Source: Chitinophagaceae bacterium
GTDB taxonomy: Bacteria; Bacteroidota; Bacteroidia; Chitinophagales; UBA10324
Reading direction: 5' to 3'
Length of the DNA: 64,000 nt
Assembly (NCBI GenBank): GCA_947474435.1
Contig: CANJII010000016.1
Span: forward strand, 1-64,000
Positions 32,278 to 40,964 of this stretch are shown here, one piece after another. Under the pieces are notes generated by a model, which was not told the DNA's origin, ran no database searches, and saw only the letters and a list, made by a program, of their open reading frames with translations. The stretch's first letter is position 1. Every line of letters starts with the position of its first letter. Position numbers and translations under genes: made by a program.

Positions 32278-33495
32278 TCAGCTTAACACTTTTGTACTTT
32301 CTATCTGCTCCAGAAAAGTTTCGATTTTAGTAGTGGTTTGTCCTTCGGAATAAAAACGCAAATCGCACAAATCACCTTCCACCACTAAAGTTGGAATCCC
32401 GAGTTTTTCAGAAATCCGCTGTGGCATTCCGAATCGTGAGTTGGAATTATTCGCACATGTTTTTGCATCGTGAAAAATCATTCCATCGATTCTGAAATCT
32501 TCCACCAGTCCAGCTAAAATGTTTTCTTTCGCGGCTTCACTTCTGTTGATAAAAATTTCGGTGTATGCTTTTGCTGATGATTCGAAAGGATTCTTTTCAT
32601 CGAATGCATCGAACACCCAACTGTTGCAATAAGTAGATGCAACAACTGCTGCATTGTTCTGAATAAATAAATCAGACATCGGCCGCAGCTTTCCCCAAAT
32701 CGGCATTCCATCCCAATAGATGCGGCTTTGTTCAATGTTGAGGAAACCAATTTTGTTCGTCACATTATCTTCCAGTTCTTTTAATAAAGTGCTGTAGTAT
32801 TTTTTTGCAGTTTGTGTTCCGCGCAAAACCACAATGGGACCCATGTGAATGGTGGCATCAAAAAAACTGATAGGAGATGGAGATGAGGTTGCTGTCCATA
32901 AAACTTTTTTCCATAAATCAGTTGCTTCCTTGCTCAGTCTTAGTGTCTCTCTGAATCTATCAATGTCAAACTTTTGTCCGCTTGCTTTTTCACAGGCAGG
33001 AATCATTGCTTGGAATTGCGCACTTACATCATTGATGTGTGCATCAGTTACTTCATCCACATGGCGAGGAGGTGTGATGCCGACAATCGGACAATTTATT
33101 TCTTTAGCAAAATAGGTGAACCAATCCTGCACTTCGCGGCACTGATTGGTATTGTAAACGATGATATCGGGTTTTGGTGGACCATTTAAACCATAGTGTT
33201 CCTGCAAAGGAGTTTTCTTTTTTAAATACGAACCAATGTCAGAAGTTAAGTAAGAACAGATATCGTTGTTGTAACCAAGACTTGTGCTCTCTGGAATAAA
33301 ATCACCGGCAGTTCGAGTTGCTCCTAATAAGGCTCCGTGATTTTCAGGAAAATGAACTTCAAAACCAAATGAACGCAACAACTCGGCAGGACCAACGCTG
33401 GTGCACCAGGCGTATTTCTTACTCGTTTCCTTCATTCCGAGGAAATAATTTCCCATTACTTCCTTCAAAAATTTTGATGATTGTATTTTATACAT
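32278..33495 (-). CDS. Third 2-hydroxyacyl-CoA dehydratase/benzoyl-CoA reductase-type subunit (BcrB-like)
   Basis: A 405-aa protein of the HgdB/BcrB/BadE family. The three Cys positions of the family are kept: ICSYLTSDIG (compare VCTYVKCDIG in BcrB here), NTNQCREVQDWF and DAKTCANNSNSRFG. It is clearly distinct from BcrB and BcrC encoded 5-7 kb upstream. A full enzyme of this family needs two such subunits plus an activase; only this one lies here, together with the activase fusion at 29.9-31.8 kb. It could pair with BcrC as an alternative subunit, form a homodimer, or belong to a separate dehydratase or reductase. It is 3 bp after the acyl-CoA synthetase gene. Confidence 0.8.
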   Translation of the reverse strand: MYKIQSSKFLKEVMGNYFLGMKETSKKYAWCTSVGPAELLRSFGFEVHFPENHGALLGATRTAGDFIPESTSLGYNNDICSYLTSDIGSYLKKKTPLQEHYGLNGPPKPDIIVYNTNQCREVQDWFTYFAKEINCPIVGITPPRHVDEVTDAHINDVSAQFQAMIPACEKASGQKFDIDRFRETLRLSKEATDLWKKVLWTATSSPSPISFFDATIHMGPIVVLRGTQTAKKYYSTLLKELEDNVTNKIGFLNIEQSRIYWDGMPIWGKLRPMSDLFIQNNAAVVASTYCNSWVFDAFDEKNPFESSAKAYTEIFINRSEAAKENILAGLVEDFRIDGMIFHDAKTCANNSNSRFGMPQRISEKLGIPTLVVEGDLCDLRFYSEGQTTTKIETFLEQIESTKVLS

Positions 33496-33498
33496 GAT

Positions 33499-35649
33499 TC
33501 AATCTTTTTTAATTTTTATTCTTGCGTCAACAACAAATGCTTTGTCTTCAAATGCCATGATTGGATTCAAGTCCATTTCCTGTATCTGCGGAAAATCTGT
33601 AACGAGTTGTGAGATGCGCTGAATAATTTCAATTACACTTTGTTTGTGAATTCCTTTTTCTCCTCTCACTCCATCCAGCAATTTTGAAGTTTTAATTTGT
33701 GAAAGCATTTCGTTTGCCTCCATTTCAGTTACAGGAGAAATTTTAAACACAACATCTTTCATCACTTCAACATAAATTCCTCCAATGCCGAACATGATGA
33801 GGTGACCTAAATCTTTTTTCGCACTTACACCTGCAATCAGTTCTCTGCCATCGGATAAAAATTTCTGGACAAAGAATTTCAAATCTTTCGCTTCAAAAGC
33901 TTTTTTCATTTTCTCTACTGTTGCTTTTACTTCATCTGCATTTTTCAGATTGATAACAACACCACCGGAATCGCTTTTGTGAACCAATGATTCAGCATCT
34001 GCTTTTATCACCACAGGAAATCCGATTTCTTCTGCTGCTTTAATTGCATCGTTCACATCGTTTGCAATTTGCCAATCAGCTACCGGAATTTTATATTGAG
34101 AAAGAATATTGTAAGTCTGTGCTGATTTGAGAAATTCTTTTTTCTCATTCTTAGCTTGCAGTAAAATATTTTCCACTTCAGTTTTATTTACATCATTAAA
34201 AATTTTTGCTTCACCAATATTTCTGTTTTGCACTTTGTAATATTTATACAATGCACCCAATGCTTTTGCAGCAGTAGTGGGGAAGCTGTAACAAGGCACA
34301 CCACCATCTTTTAAAATTTTAGCTGTCACTTGGAAACGCTCCAAACTCATATTCGTCATGAAGTTGCAGACAATGGGTTTGCGTTTCTGTTTGTTGACTT
34401 CAACAATTTGTCTCGCAACTTCATCAGTATCGGTAAATGGTGCTGTTACAAAATTTATATAAACTGAATCAATGGTTTCTTCTTGCATCAACACATCAAG
34501 CGCACTGCGAAAATGTTTTCCTCCACCTGTTGCAACCACATCAATCGGGTTTCCGATGGTTGCTTCAGGAAGCATTGTTTCTATTAAAATATTTTTTGCT
34601 CTATCAGATAAAGCAGGAAGTTGCAAACCTGCACTCACTAATTCATCTGTTGCAATCACTGCCGGCCCTCCGGAGTTGGTGATAATACCAACACGATTTC
34701 CTTTCGGAATGGGTTGTGTAGAAAATGCCATTGCCGCCTGACACATTTCTTCTTCGTTATTGAAAGCAAGAATTCCGGTCTTTTCAAAAATTAATTCAGT
34801 GGTAATATCAACTCCTGCAAGCGAACCGGTGTGTGAAGCTGCCGCTTTCGCGCCTTCTTCAGTACGACCTGATTTCATAGCAAGAATTGGTTTCTTCTTC
34901 GAAACAATTTTTGCCACATCCATAAATTCTTTCGGCTTGTGAAATCCCTCAGTATATAAAATGATGGCTTTAGTTCCATCATCATCGCCATAATATTTCA
35001 CCACTTCAGAAATAGAAACATCACACGCATTTCCGTTGGAAGCGTACATGTGCATTCCGATTTCCAAATCAAACAAACTTTGCATGATGAATGCGCCAAC
35101 ACCACCACTCAGAGCAACAATGGAAATACTTCCGGGTTTCGGAAAAGTGAAAGTGAAATCGCAATACGCATTGTACTGCGGGTCGGCATTAATTATTCCC
35201 TGGCAATTGGGGCCAAAAATCCTGACTCCATATTTTTTTGCATTTGCAAGAAATGCTTTTTGCAATGCTACTCCTTCCTCACCCATCTCACTGAAACCTG
35301 CTGAGTTGATGATAACAGATTTGATTCCGCGCTTACCGCAATCTTCAATGATCTGCGGAACAAATTTGCTCGGGATAATTACATGTGCGAGGTCAATATC
35401 ACCGGGCACATCAAAAATTGTTGGGTATGCTTTTATATCTCTGACTGTTGGTTCCTTCGGATTGATGGGAAAAATTTTTCCGGTGTAACCATAGTGAATC
35501 AGATTTTTCAGAATCACATTGCCGATGGAAAGTTCTTTTGATGAAGCGCCAATGATGGCAATTGCTTTCGGTTTGAAAAGTGAATCAAGTTCATGAACTG
35601 ATTTTTCATTCACTGTTATTTTGGTTTCATTTTCTAAAATCGCTTCCAT
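33499..35649 (-). CDS. NDP-forming acyl-CoA synthetase (fused alpha and beta)
   Basis: A 716-aa ADP-forming acyl-CoA synthetase. Order: CoA-binding Rossmann domain (IAIIGASSKELSIGN, about residues 30-160), succinyl-CoA-ligase-like domain with the phospho-His in AAASHTGSLAG, then an ATP-grasp domain from about residue 495 (IGFPVVIKADAESLVHKSDSGGV). Relatives act on acetate, propionate, phenylacetate or indoleacetate. No AMP-forming benzoate-CoA ligase is visible in the window, so this is the best candidate for activating benzoate or 4-hydroxybenzoate; alternatively it recovers ATP from an acyl-CoA product. It is 11 bp downstream of bcrD. Confidence 0.85.
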   Translation of the reverse strand: MEAILENETKITVNEKSVHELDSLFKPKAIAIIGASSKELSIGNVILKNLIHYGYTGKIFPINPKEPTVRDIKAYPTIFDVPGDIDLAHVIIPSKFVPQIIEDCGKRGIKSVIINSAGFSEMGEEGVALQKAFLANAKKYGVRIFGPNCQGIINADPQYNAYCDFTFTFPKPGSISIVALSGGVGAFIMQSLFDLEIGMHMYASNGNACDVSISEVVKYYGDDDGTKAIILYTEGFHKPKEFMDVAKIVSKKKPILAMKSGRTEEGAKAAASHTGSLAGVDITTELIFEKTGILAFNNEEEMCQAAMAFSTQPIPKGNRVGIITNSGGPAVIATDELVSAGLQLPALSDRAKNILIETMLPEATIGNPIDVVATGGGKHFRSALDVLMQEETIDSVYINFVTAPFTDTDEVARQIVEVNKQKRKPIVCNFMTNMSLERFQVTAKILKDGGVPCYSFPTTAAKALGALYKYYKVQNRNIGEAKIFNDVNKTEVENILLQAKNEKKEFLKSAQTYNILSQYKIPVADWQIANDVNDAIKAAEEIGFPVVIKADAESLVHKSDSGGVVINLKNADEVKATVEKMKKAFEAKDLKFFVQKFLSDGRELIAGVSAKKDLGHLIMFGIGGIYVEVMKDVVFKISPVTEMEANEMLSQIKTSKLLDGVRGEKGIHKQSVIEIIQRISQLVTDFPQIQEMDLNPIMAFEDKAFVVDARIKIKKD

Positions 35650-35659
35650 AAAAAATATT

Positions 35660-36499
35660 TTACACTGCCACCGCTTGTTTTTCTTTTAGTTTAATATGTC
35701 TGAATCCTCCCCACAATGCTGCGCCAATTGCGCCTGCATAACCAGCATCAGGGTGAGTTTTTATTTCGAATTTTTTTCCGGTTTCTGTTAATTGTTCTTC
35801 AATGGCCTGCAACATTCCTTTGTTCAATGCCATGCCTCCGGTGAGAATGATTGGCGATTCACCTTTGAGAGAACTCAATAATTTTATTATTCTGTTTGCA
35901 ATGGAAAGATGAATTCCTTTGATGATATCAGGAGTAGTAATGCCACGCGATACCATATTGATAACATCTGTTTCAGCCAACACTGCACATATTCCGGATG
36001 AAATTTCAGGTGCTGTTGCGGTCAGCGAAACATCTCCTACTTCTTCGATAGATAAACCAAGGTAGCGCGAAATATTTTCTACGAATTGTCCGGAGCCCGA
36101 AGCACATTGACCAGTCATTTTATAATCTTCCACTCTTGCATCAGCAGAAATTTTTACCGCACGCACATACAATGCGCCCATGTCAACCACAGTTCTTGCA
36201 TCAGGAAAAAAGAAGTGAGCGCCTTTGGCGTGAGTGGTCATTCCATAAAAGTGTCCGCGCTTGCGTTTTACCAAATCACCTTCACCTGTTGATGCGAGGT
36301 AGGCGATGTCTTCATACTTCAGATTATTTTTCAGGAGCATTGCTGATATCATTTCATCGGCAACAGTTGTCGGATTCCGCTTTCTGATTTTTTCGGTTTG
36401 CTTATCAATGAGCGTTGGATTTTCGGAGTAATCCATCAAAACCAATTTGATGAAATTGCTTCCGACATCTATTCCCATTGTGAAAAATGAATTTTCCAT
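35660..36499 (-). CDS. bcrD: Benzoyl-CoA reductase subunit D (ATPase)
   Basis: A 279-aa ASKHA-fold ATPase of the BcrD/BadG/BzdQ type: GIDVGSNFIKLVLMD (phosphate 1), VDMGALYVRAVKI, QCASGSGQFVENIS (cluster Cys), SSGICAVLAETDVINM (second cluster Cys), LTGGMALNKGMLQAIE (adenosine motif) and a C-terminal GYAGAIGAALWGG. With BcrA it hydrolyses ATP and passes electrons from a bridging [4Fe-4S] to BcrBC. It is the last gene in the order C-B-A-D, the same order as in Thauera aromatica. Confidence 0.9.
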   Translation of the reverse strand: MENSFFTMGIDVGSNFIKLVLMDYSENPTLIDKQTEKIRKRNPTTVADEMISAMLLKNNLKYEDIAYLASTGEGDLVKRKRGHFYGMTTHAKGAHFFFPDARTVVDMGALYVRAVKISADARVEDYKMTGQCASGSGQFVENISRYLGLSIEEVGDVSLTATAPEISSGICAVLAETDVINMVSRGITTPDIIKGIHLSIANRIIKLLSSLKGESPIILTGGMALNKGMLQAIEEQLTETGKKFEIKTHPDAGYAGAIGAALWGGFRHIKLKEKQAVAV

Positions 36500-36516
36500 T
36501 GTTAGATTTTTGTTTT

Positions 36517-37938
36517 TTATGCTACTGCTTTTTCTTTTTTTGCTGAGGGTAAATCCACATTCATGTTCCTTCTCGCGAACATGGCACCACCTAAGGCTCC
36601 CATGAAAATGGAATCGGTATGAATATTTATTTTGATGTTGTCGCCATAATTTTCTTTCACCAATTGAGTGAGATATTTTATCACTGCAGGATTTCTCGCC
36701 ACACCGCCGGTGAAAGTGAATTCATTAAACACACCACCTGAGCGCGCAATCAATGACATGGCGCGCATGATGATTGCTTTATGCAAACCACCGAGGATGT
36801 CTTCTTTTTTCTCTCCGAGATTGGTTAGTTCGCGTAACTCTGCTCCGGCAAAAACAGTGCAGGTGGAACATATGGTGACTTCTTTTTCTGATTTCATAGC
36901 CATTGGACCGAGTTCATTCAAGGAGATACTCATCTCATCAGCGATGTATCCTAAATATCTTCCGCAACCTGCAGCGCAACGGTCGTTCATCTGGAAACTT
37001 GTAACGAGACCATACTTGTCAACCTGAATTGCTTTTGTATCCTGACCACCAATGTCAAGCACCGTGCGTGTTTCAGGAAAGATGGCATGCGCACCAAATG
37101 CGTGACACAAAATTTCGGAACGAATACAATCTTCAGGAAACGGAAGTAACGCGCGACCATAACCAGTACCGGTCATGTTAGTAATGTTGAAGTCAAGGTT
37201 TGCTATTTCATCAATGTGTTCGCGCAGCGATTCTGAAACTTGCTTGAAATTTCCTTTCAGGAGATTCATCTCCGCATCAAAATTTACGCTGGTATCTTCA
37301 GGTGTAGTTTCAGGAAGGTTGTGATATTTCTCCCGAAGCTCATCCATTGCTTTATGAATGAGTTCCTGGAAGTTGAATTGAACACGAACATTTTCAGCAG
37401 GAGAAATACTCTTATCCCACACGGTCATCAATGGTTCGAAGAGTGACATCTCTAATTTGTTCACCTCCTCATTATACTTCTCTGAAACTATATCGCGGAA
37501 GAATTGATTTTTCGCACCGAGATTATTATACAGATAATCATGCTTGATAACCGGTTTGAAAGCTTTGCGGATATTTCGTAAATGCGTAATCATCTGCAAT
37601 TGCTTTTCTTCATCAGTAAAAAAAGAATAACAGGTTTTCAATAGCTCCTCACCCAATTTATCGAGGCGAACTTTAAATTGTTCGTACTGAAAAACACTTT
37701 CCAGATCAGTAATGTACTTTTTGTACTCGGGCTTCGCTTTCATTTCTTCTTCTAATTTTTTCTGAAGAATGGAAAATCGTGCATTGTAAATTGCTTCGTC
37801 ACGCGCAATGTCTGCAGCAACAGAATAATTAGCGCGCGTGTTGGTTATGCCACGACCAATGATTTCATCCTGTTCATTAATAATTACCGCTTTTGAAGTT
37901 GTGGAACCAAGGTCAACTCCGAGAAAATATTTGTTCAT
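36517..37938 (-). CDS. bcrA: Benzoyl-CoA reductase subunit A (ATPase)
   Basis: A 473-aa ATPase of the BcrA/BadF/BzdP type. Motifs: FLGVDLGSTTSKAVI, LDIGGQDTKAI, MNDRCAAGCGRYLGY, ICSTCTVFAGAEL, and FTGGVARNPAVIKYL. The long helical insert (about residues 45-230, RFSILQKKLEEEM onward) is typical of BcrA and absent from BcrD. I use ATG 37938, directly before the phosphate-binding strand; upstream sequence in frame belongs to the preceding gene. It is slightly longer than the roughly 437-residue relatives. Forms the ATP-hydrolysing half of the reductase with BcrD. Confidence 0.9.
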   Translation of the reverse strand: MNKYFLGVDLGSTTSKAVIINEQDEIIGRGITNTRANYSVAADIARDEAIYNARFSILQKKLEEEMKAKPEYKKYITDLESVFQYEQFKVRLDKLGEELLKTCYSFFTDEEKQLQMITHLRNIRKAFKPVIKHDYLYNNLGAKNQFFRDIVSEKYNEEVNKLEMSLFEPLMTVWDKSISPAENVRVQFNFQELIHKAMDELREKYHNLPETTPEDTSVNFDAEMNLLKGNFKQVSESLREHIDEIANLDFNITNMTGTGYGRALLPFPEDCIRSEILCHAFGAHAIFPETRTVLDIGGQDTKAIQVDKYGLVTSFQMNDRCAAGCGRYLGYIADEMSISLNELGPMAMKSEKEVTICSTCTVFAGAELRELTNLGEKKEDILGGLHKAIIMRAMSLIARSGGVFNEFTFTGGVARNPAVIKYLTQLVKENYGDNIKINIHTDSIFMGALGGAMFARRNMNVDLPSAKKEKAVA

Positions 37939-37960
37939 TGTATTTTTCTTTATTAAAAAA

Positions 37961-38380
37961 TTAATTCTGAGTATTTGAGCGTGCGAGTTTGCGCATCCAT
38001 TTCCAGTGCGTTGTAAAAAGTATAATGCATATGGCCAGCAGAATTCCACTAACTATTATCGTGCGATTGGCATCATGCTTTTCCTTATTTATTTTTTCCG
38101 CTTTCGCTGATTCATACATGGCACGAAGTGTTTGATCATCGGGTGTATAGTTTGAATTAGCTGCTCCACCATTTTGTTGCGAAGATTTCATCATATCCAT
38201 TTTATAATTTTCATAAGATGCAAGTGAGGGTGCGTTTTCGCGCATATAACCGGCATGAAGCGGATCACCAAGATCAATTACTGCGTTGATCATTGAAGTA
38301 GTACAAATCAGAAAAGTGATTACTGAAACGAGGCAAACCAAGTAACCATATACTTGTGCCATTTGATTGGGCTTATTCAT
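37961..38380 (-). CDS. Two-transmembrane protein inserted in the bcr operon
   Basis: A 139-aa protein with an N-terminal helix (YGYLVCLVSVITFLICTTSMI), an extracytoplasmic or cytoplasmic loop of about 75 residues rich in Asn, Lys and Met (SYENYKMDMMKSSQQ, TPDDQTLRAMYESAKAEK), and a second helix (IIVSGILLAICIILFTTHW). No family symbol comes to mind. It lies between bcrB and bcrA, which are adjacent in other class I loci as I remember them. It may tether the soluble reductase or its electron supply to the membrane; that is conjecture. Confidence 0.75.
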   Translation of the reverse strand: MNKPNQMAQVYGYLVCLVSVITFLICTTSMINAVIDLGDPLHAGYMRENAPSLASYENYKMDMMKSSQQNGGAANSNYTPDDQTLRAMYESAKAEKINKEKHDANRTIIVSGILLAICIILFTTHWKWMRKLARSNTQN

Positions 38381-38420
38381 GAGTTTGATTTTTTATTGTT
38401 TGAAATTGAATCTTCGAATT

Positions 38421-39722
38421 TTAAACTGTTGCTTCTTCCTGTGCCATTATTACTTTTCGCTGACCAAGCATCTGGAAATAAGATTCCAAACGATTCTTAA
38501 TGTTTGCATAAGAGAAATAGCGCGGGTCAACCAAATCACTTTCAATAAAACCAACCGGAACTCCGGCGCGCTGTTCTATCTCACGCATAATCATTAACTG
38601 CCCCGCTGAAAAAGAATTACAACTCTTGATGGAGTTAATTAAAAATCCATCGGCTTTGTATTCCTTCACATAATCAGCTAACAGGTTTACACGCTGAGGC
38701 AAATTCAAATTGGTGTAACAGCCCATGCAATATTTTGCCAGACTTTCGAGCGGAAATTTTTCATCGTGACGAAACCCTAAATCATACACGCCGCCAACTT
38801 TTGTATAAGATGATGCAACTATCACCGCGCCCATGTCATAAAATATTTTCCAGAACTCGCGGAAGTTGGTCCAATTCGGTGGACCTTCTACAACAAGTCG
38901 AAATTTTTCTTCTTTCAATTCTCCTTCAGGAGTAATGGGACCTAAACCCAATCGCATTCTTTCCTGCACTTCATTCCACAACTCAGTGTAATATTCCACT
39001 GCTTCATCAGTTCCACGGAATGCAGTGAAGATGGGACCGATGTAATAAACACCTGCGAAGTAGGCATCAATGGGGGATGGTTTATTTTTCGCGCTCTCTA
39101 AAATTTTCACTAACAAATCTTCGGACTTCGCAGAGTTCACCATCATTTCTGATAAGCGCTGCATGTCAAATTTCTTCCCTGCAACCATTTCCATTTTCGG
39201 AATCACCTCTTCTTTCAGTTGCTTCACCATGTAATCAATCTGCTCTTGCGTGATGCAACCATCTTCCTGATAAGGAGTGTGCAACATGGCAACAGGTACT
39301 CCGGGATATAACCGTTCTAAATTTTCAAACCACTTCATAAAAGTGAAACAGCCGGTGTAACTCAGCAACAACAAATCAGGCGGAGGTAATTTTTCTCCTG
39401 TGGGTCCGATGTTTCCGTTGAGCATCATTCCGATATCACACTTCACATAAGTGCATACATCTTCACTGAAGCCAAGTTTCTCGGCTTCCCTAATATATGC
39501 AGCAGATTTTTTTCGCATGCCAGACTGCAACGCATTTATTTCCGGATAAACAGGCAGCATATCAAACGATAAAATCAATTCAGTCAGATTGCCTGGAACA
39601 AAAGTGTAGACCACTTTTTTCCCCGATTCTTTTGTGTTGCTCAGTTCTTTAAAAAGATTGGCCAGCATGTCTTTTTGAATCACCATGCTTTTTTCTTTTA
39701 TCGCTTCTTTCGGGTCTGCCAT
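38421..39722 (-). CDS. bcrB: Benzoyl-CoA reductase subunit B
   Basis: A 433-aa BcrB/BadE/BzdO-type subunit. Cluster Cys candidates are in EDVCTYVKCDIGMML, LSYTGCFTFMKWFENL and NSIKSCNSFSAGQL; NLTELILSFDMLPVYPEINAL and the central SPIDAYFAGVYYIGPIFTAFRGT block are typical of this subfamily. BcrBC carry the clusters and the substrate site, reducing benzoyl-CoA to cyclohexa-1,5-diene-1-carbonyl-CoA. It lies 78 bp after bcrC, a somewhat longer gap than elsewhere in the operon. Confidence 0.9.
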   Translation of the reverse strand: MADPKEAIKEKSMVIQKDMLANLFKELSNTKESGKKVVYTFVPGNLTELILSFDMLPVYPEINALQSGMRKKSAAYIREAEKLGFSEDVCTYVKCDIGMMLNGNIGPTGEKLPPPDLLLLSYTGCFTFMKWFENLERLYPGVPVAMLHTPYQEDGCITQEQIDYMVKQLKEEVIPKMEMVAGKKFDMQRLSEMMVNSAKSEDLLVKILESAKNKPSPIDAYFAGVYYIGPIFTAFRGTDEAVEYYTELWNEVQERMRLGLGPITPEGELKEEKFRLVVEGPPNWTNFREFWKIFYDMGAVIVASSYTKVGGVYDLGFRHDEKFPLESLAKYCMGCYTNLNLPQRVNLLADYVKEYKADGFLINSIKSCNSFSAGQLMIMREIEQRAGVPVGFIESDLVDPRYFSYANIKNRLESYFQMLGQRKVIMAQEEATV

Positions 39723-39800
39723 TTTGAATTAAGATTTTAGATTTTGTTTTCTCGCTTATTTTTTTCTCGCTTATTTTTTGCTAATTGCTAATAGCTTTTC

Positions 39801-40964
39801 TCACGCCCACAGTTTTATTGAATCAGAAAAAGTTCCGGCTTGTTCTTTTATCACTTTGAATTGACCGGTGTTTTCGTGATACTGAAAATTGATGTGCGGA
39901 ATTCCTACGGCATCACATTCCTTTTGCAACTCCGGTCTGTCGAGCAATGCGGGGTCGCAGAAACTTGCTGCACTGAAAATCACACCATCAGCATTTCTGT
40001 TTTTTGCTAACTGAACCAATCTTTTTCCTTTCGGATTTCCAACATCATAAACAGCAGAAGAGAAAGTGCTCTTCGTTAGATAAGCATTCACCAAGGCTCC
40101 CAGCGGGTCGTTGGTATCATCTTCAACATCACCTTGTATCCATCTTGAACCGAGCATGAAGTCATCGTCAACAATGTAACAACCCGCCATCTCTATGGAT
40201 TTTATTAAACCAAGAGGAGGTTGCTCGCAGAACGAACCATTAATAACCACACGGATATTATCCATTGGTTCACCACTTTCTTCAGTGATGTTTCCAATGA
40301 CTTCTTCCAGAATTTTATTGTGGTTTTCCACCGTAATACTTAATCCGGCGCGAACAATTTTGTAAGTATCAACCGCAGATAATCTCCAAGGATATTCCTG
40401 ACGAATGTTATAAATTTCTTCAATCAGTTTTCTGTTTGTGTTATAAAGTTTTATGGATTGATTGAGATTTTCGGTTGTGAGTTTTACTCCGTTCACTTTA
40501 AAAACATCTTCACTGATTTTATGTAATTCCTGATTATAAAAAACACCACCAATAGATGCATCAAAGTTTTGCGGGTAATCAAAGTACCGTTGAAACTGTC
40601 CCTTCTTCGCCAACTTAAACATGCCTGATAAATTGCGAACACAATCGCAAATGGCAGGGAAAATAAATCCATCAAAAGTTTCCAGGCTATGATCGAGCGC
40701 CATTTCTATAATGCCACGAGGCAAGTGACAGATGTAGGATTGATAATAGGCATCGCCTTTAATTATTTGTTTGTGATCGCCGGCACCCATCACACCAATA
40801 GCTAAACCATTTACTGCATGAATAATTTCACGCGGAAAATAGATTGGCAGAAAACCAACCAGCGCACGATTGCTCTTTTCGGTTTTCCATTTCTTGGCGT
40901 AAGTAAAATTCAAGTCGAACGCTACTTCATTGCAATAAGTCAGTATATCATTTAACGGTCTCAT
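39801..40964 (-). CDS. bcrC: Benzoyl-CoA reductase subunit C
   Basis: A 387-aa BcrC/BadD/BzdN-type subunit, the same length class as its relatives. Family segments: GFLPIYFPREIIHAVNG and LAIGVMGAGDHKQI, Cys at YICHLPRGIIEMAL, FPAICDCVRNLSGM and SAASFCDPALLDR, and GSFCEQPPLGLIKSIE in the C-terminal half. It is the partner of BcrB. Its ATG (40964) lies inside the end of the hemerythrin gene, a 17-bp overlap, so the two are translationally coupled. Confidence 0.9.
   Translation of the reverse strand: MRPLNDILTYCNEVAFDLNFTYAKKWKTEKSNRALVGFLPIYFPREIIHAVNGLAIGVMGAGDHKQIIKGDAYYQSYICHLPRGIIEMALDHSLETFDGFIFPAICDCVRNLSGMFKLAKKGQFQRYFDYPQNFDASIGGVFYNQELHKISEDVFKVNGVKLTTENLNQSIKLYNTNRKLIEEIYNIRQEYPWRLSAVDTYKIVRAGLSITVENHNKILEEVIGNITEESGEPMDNIRVVINGSFCEQPPLGLIKSIEMAGCYIVDDDFMLGSRWIQGDVEDDTNDPLGALVNAYLTKSTFSSAVYDVGNPKGKRLVQLAKNRNADGVIFSAASFCDPALLDRPELQKECDAVGIPHINFQYHENTGQFKVIKEQAGTFSDSIKLWA

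Noticed and set aside
36517-38049. Longer BcrA starting at 38049
   Set aside because: The extra 37 codons lie in the preceding membrane-protein gene in another frame and show no family similarity; ATG 37938 directly precedes the ATPase motif.
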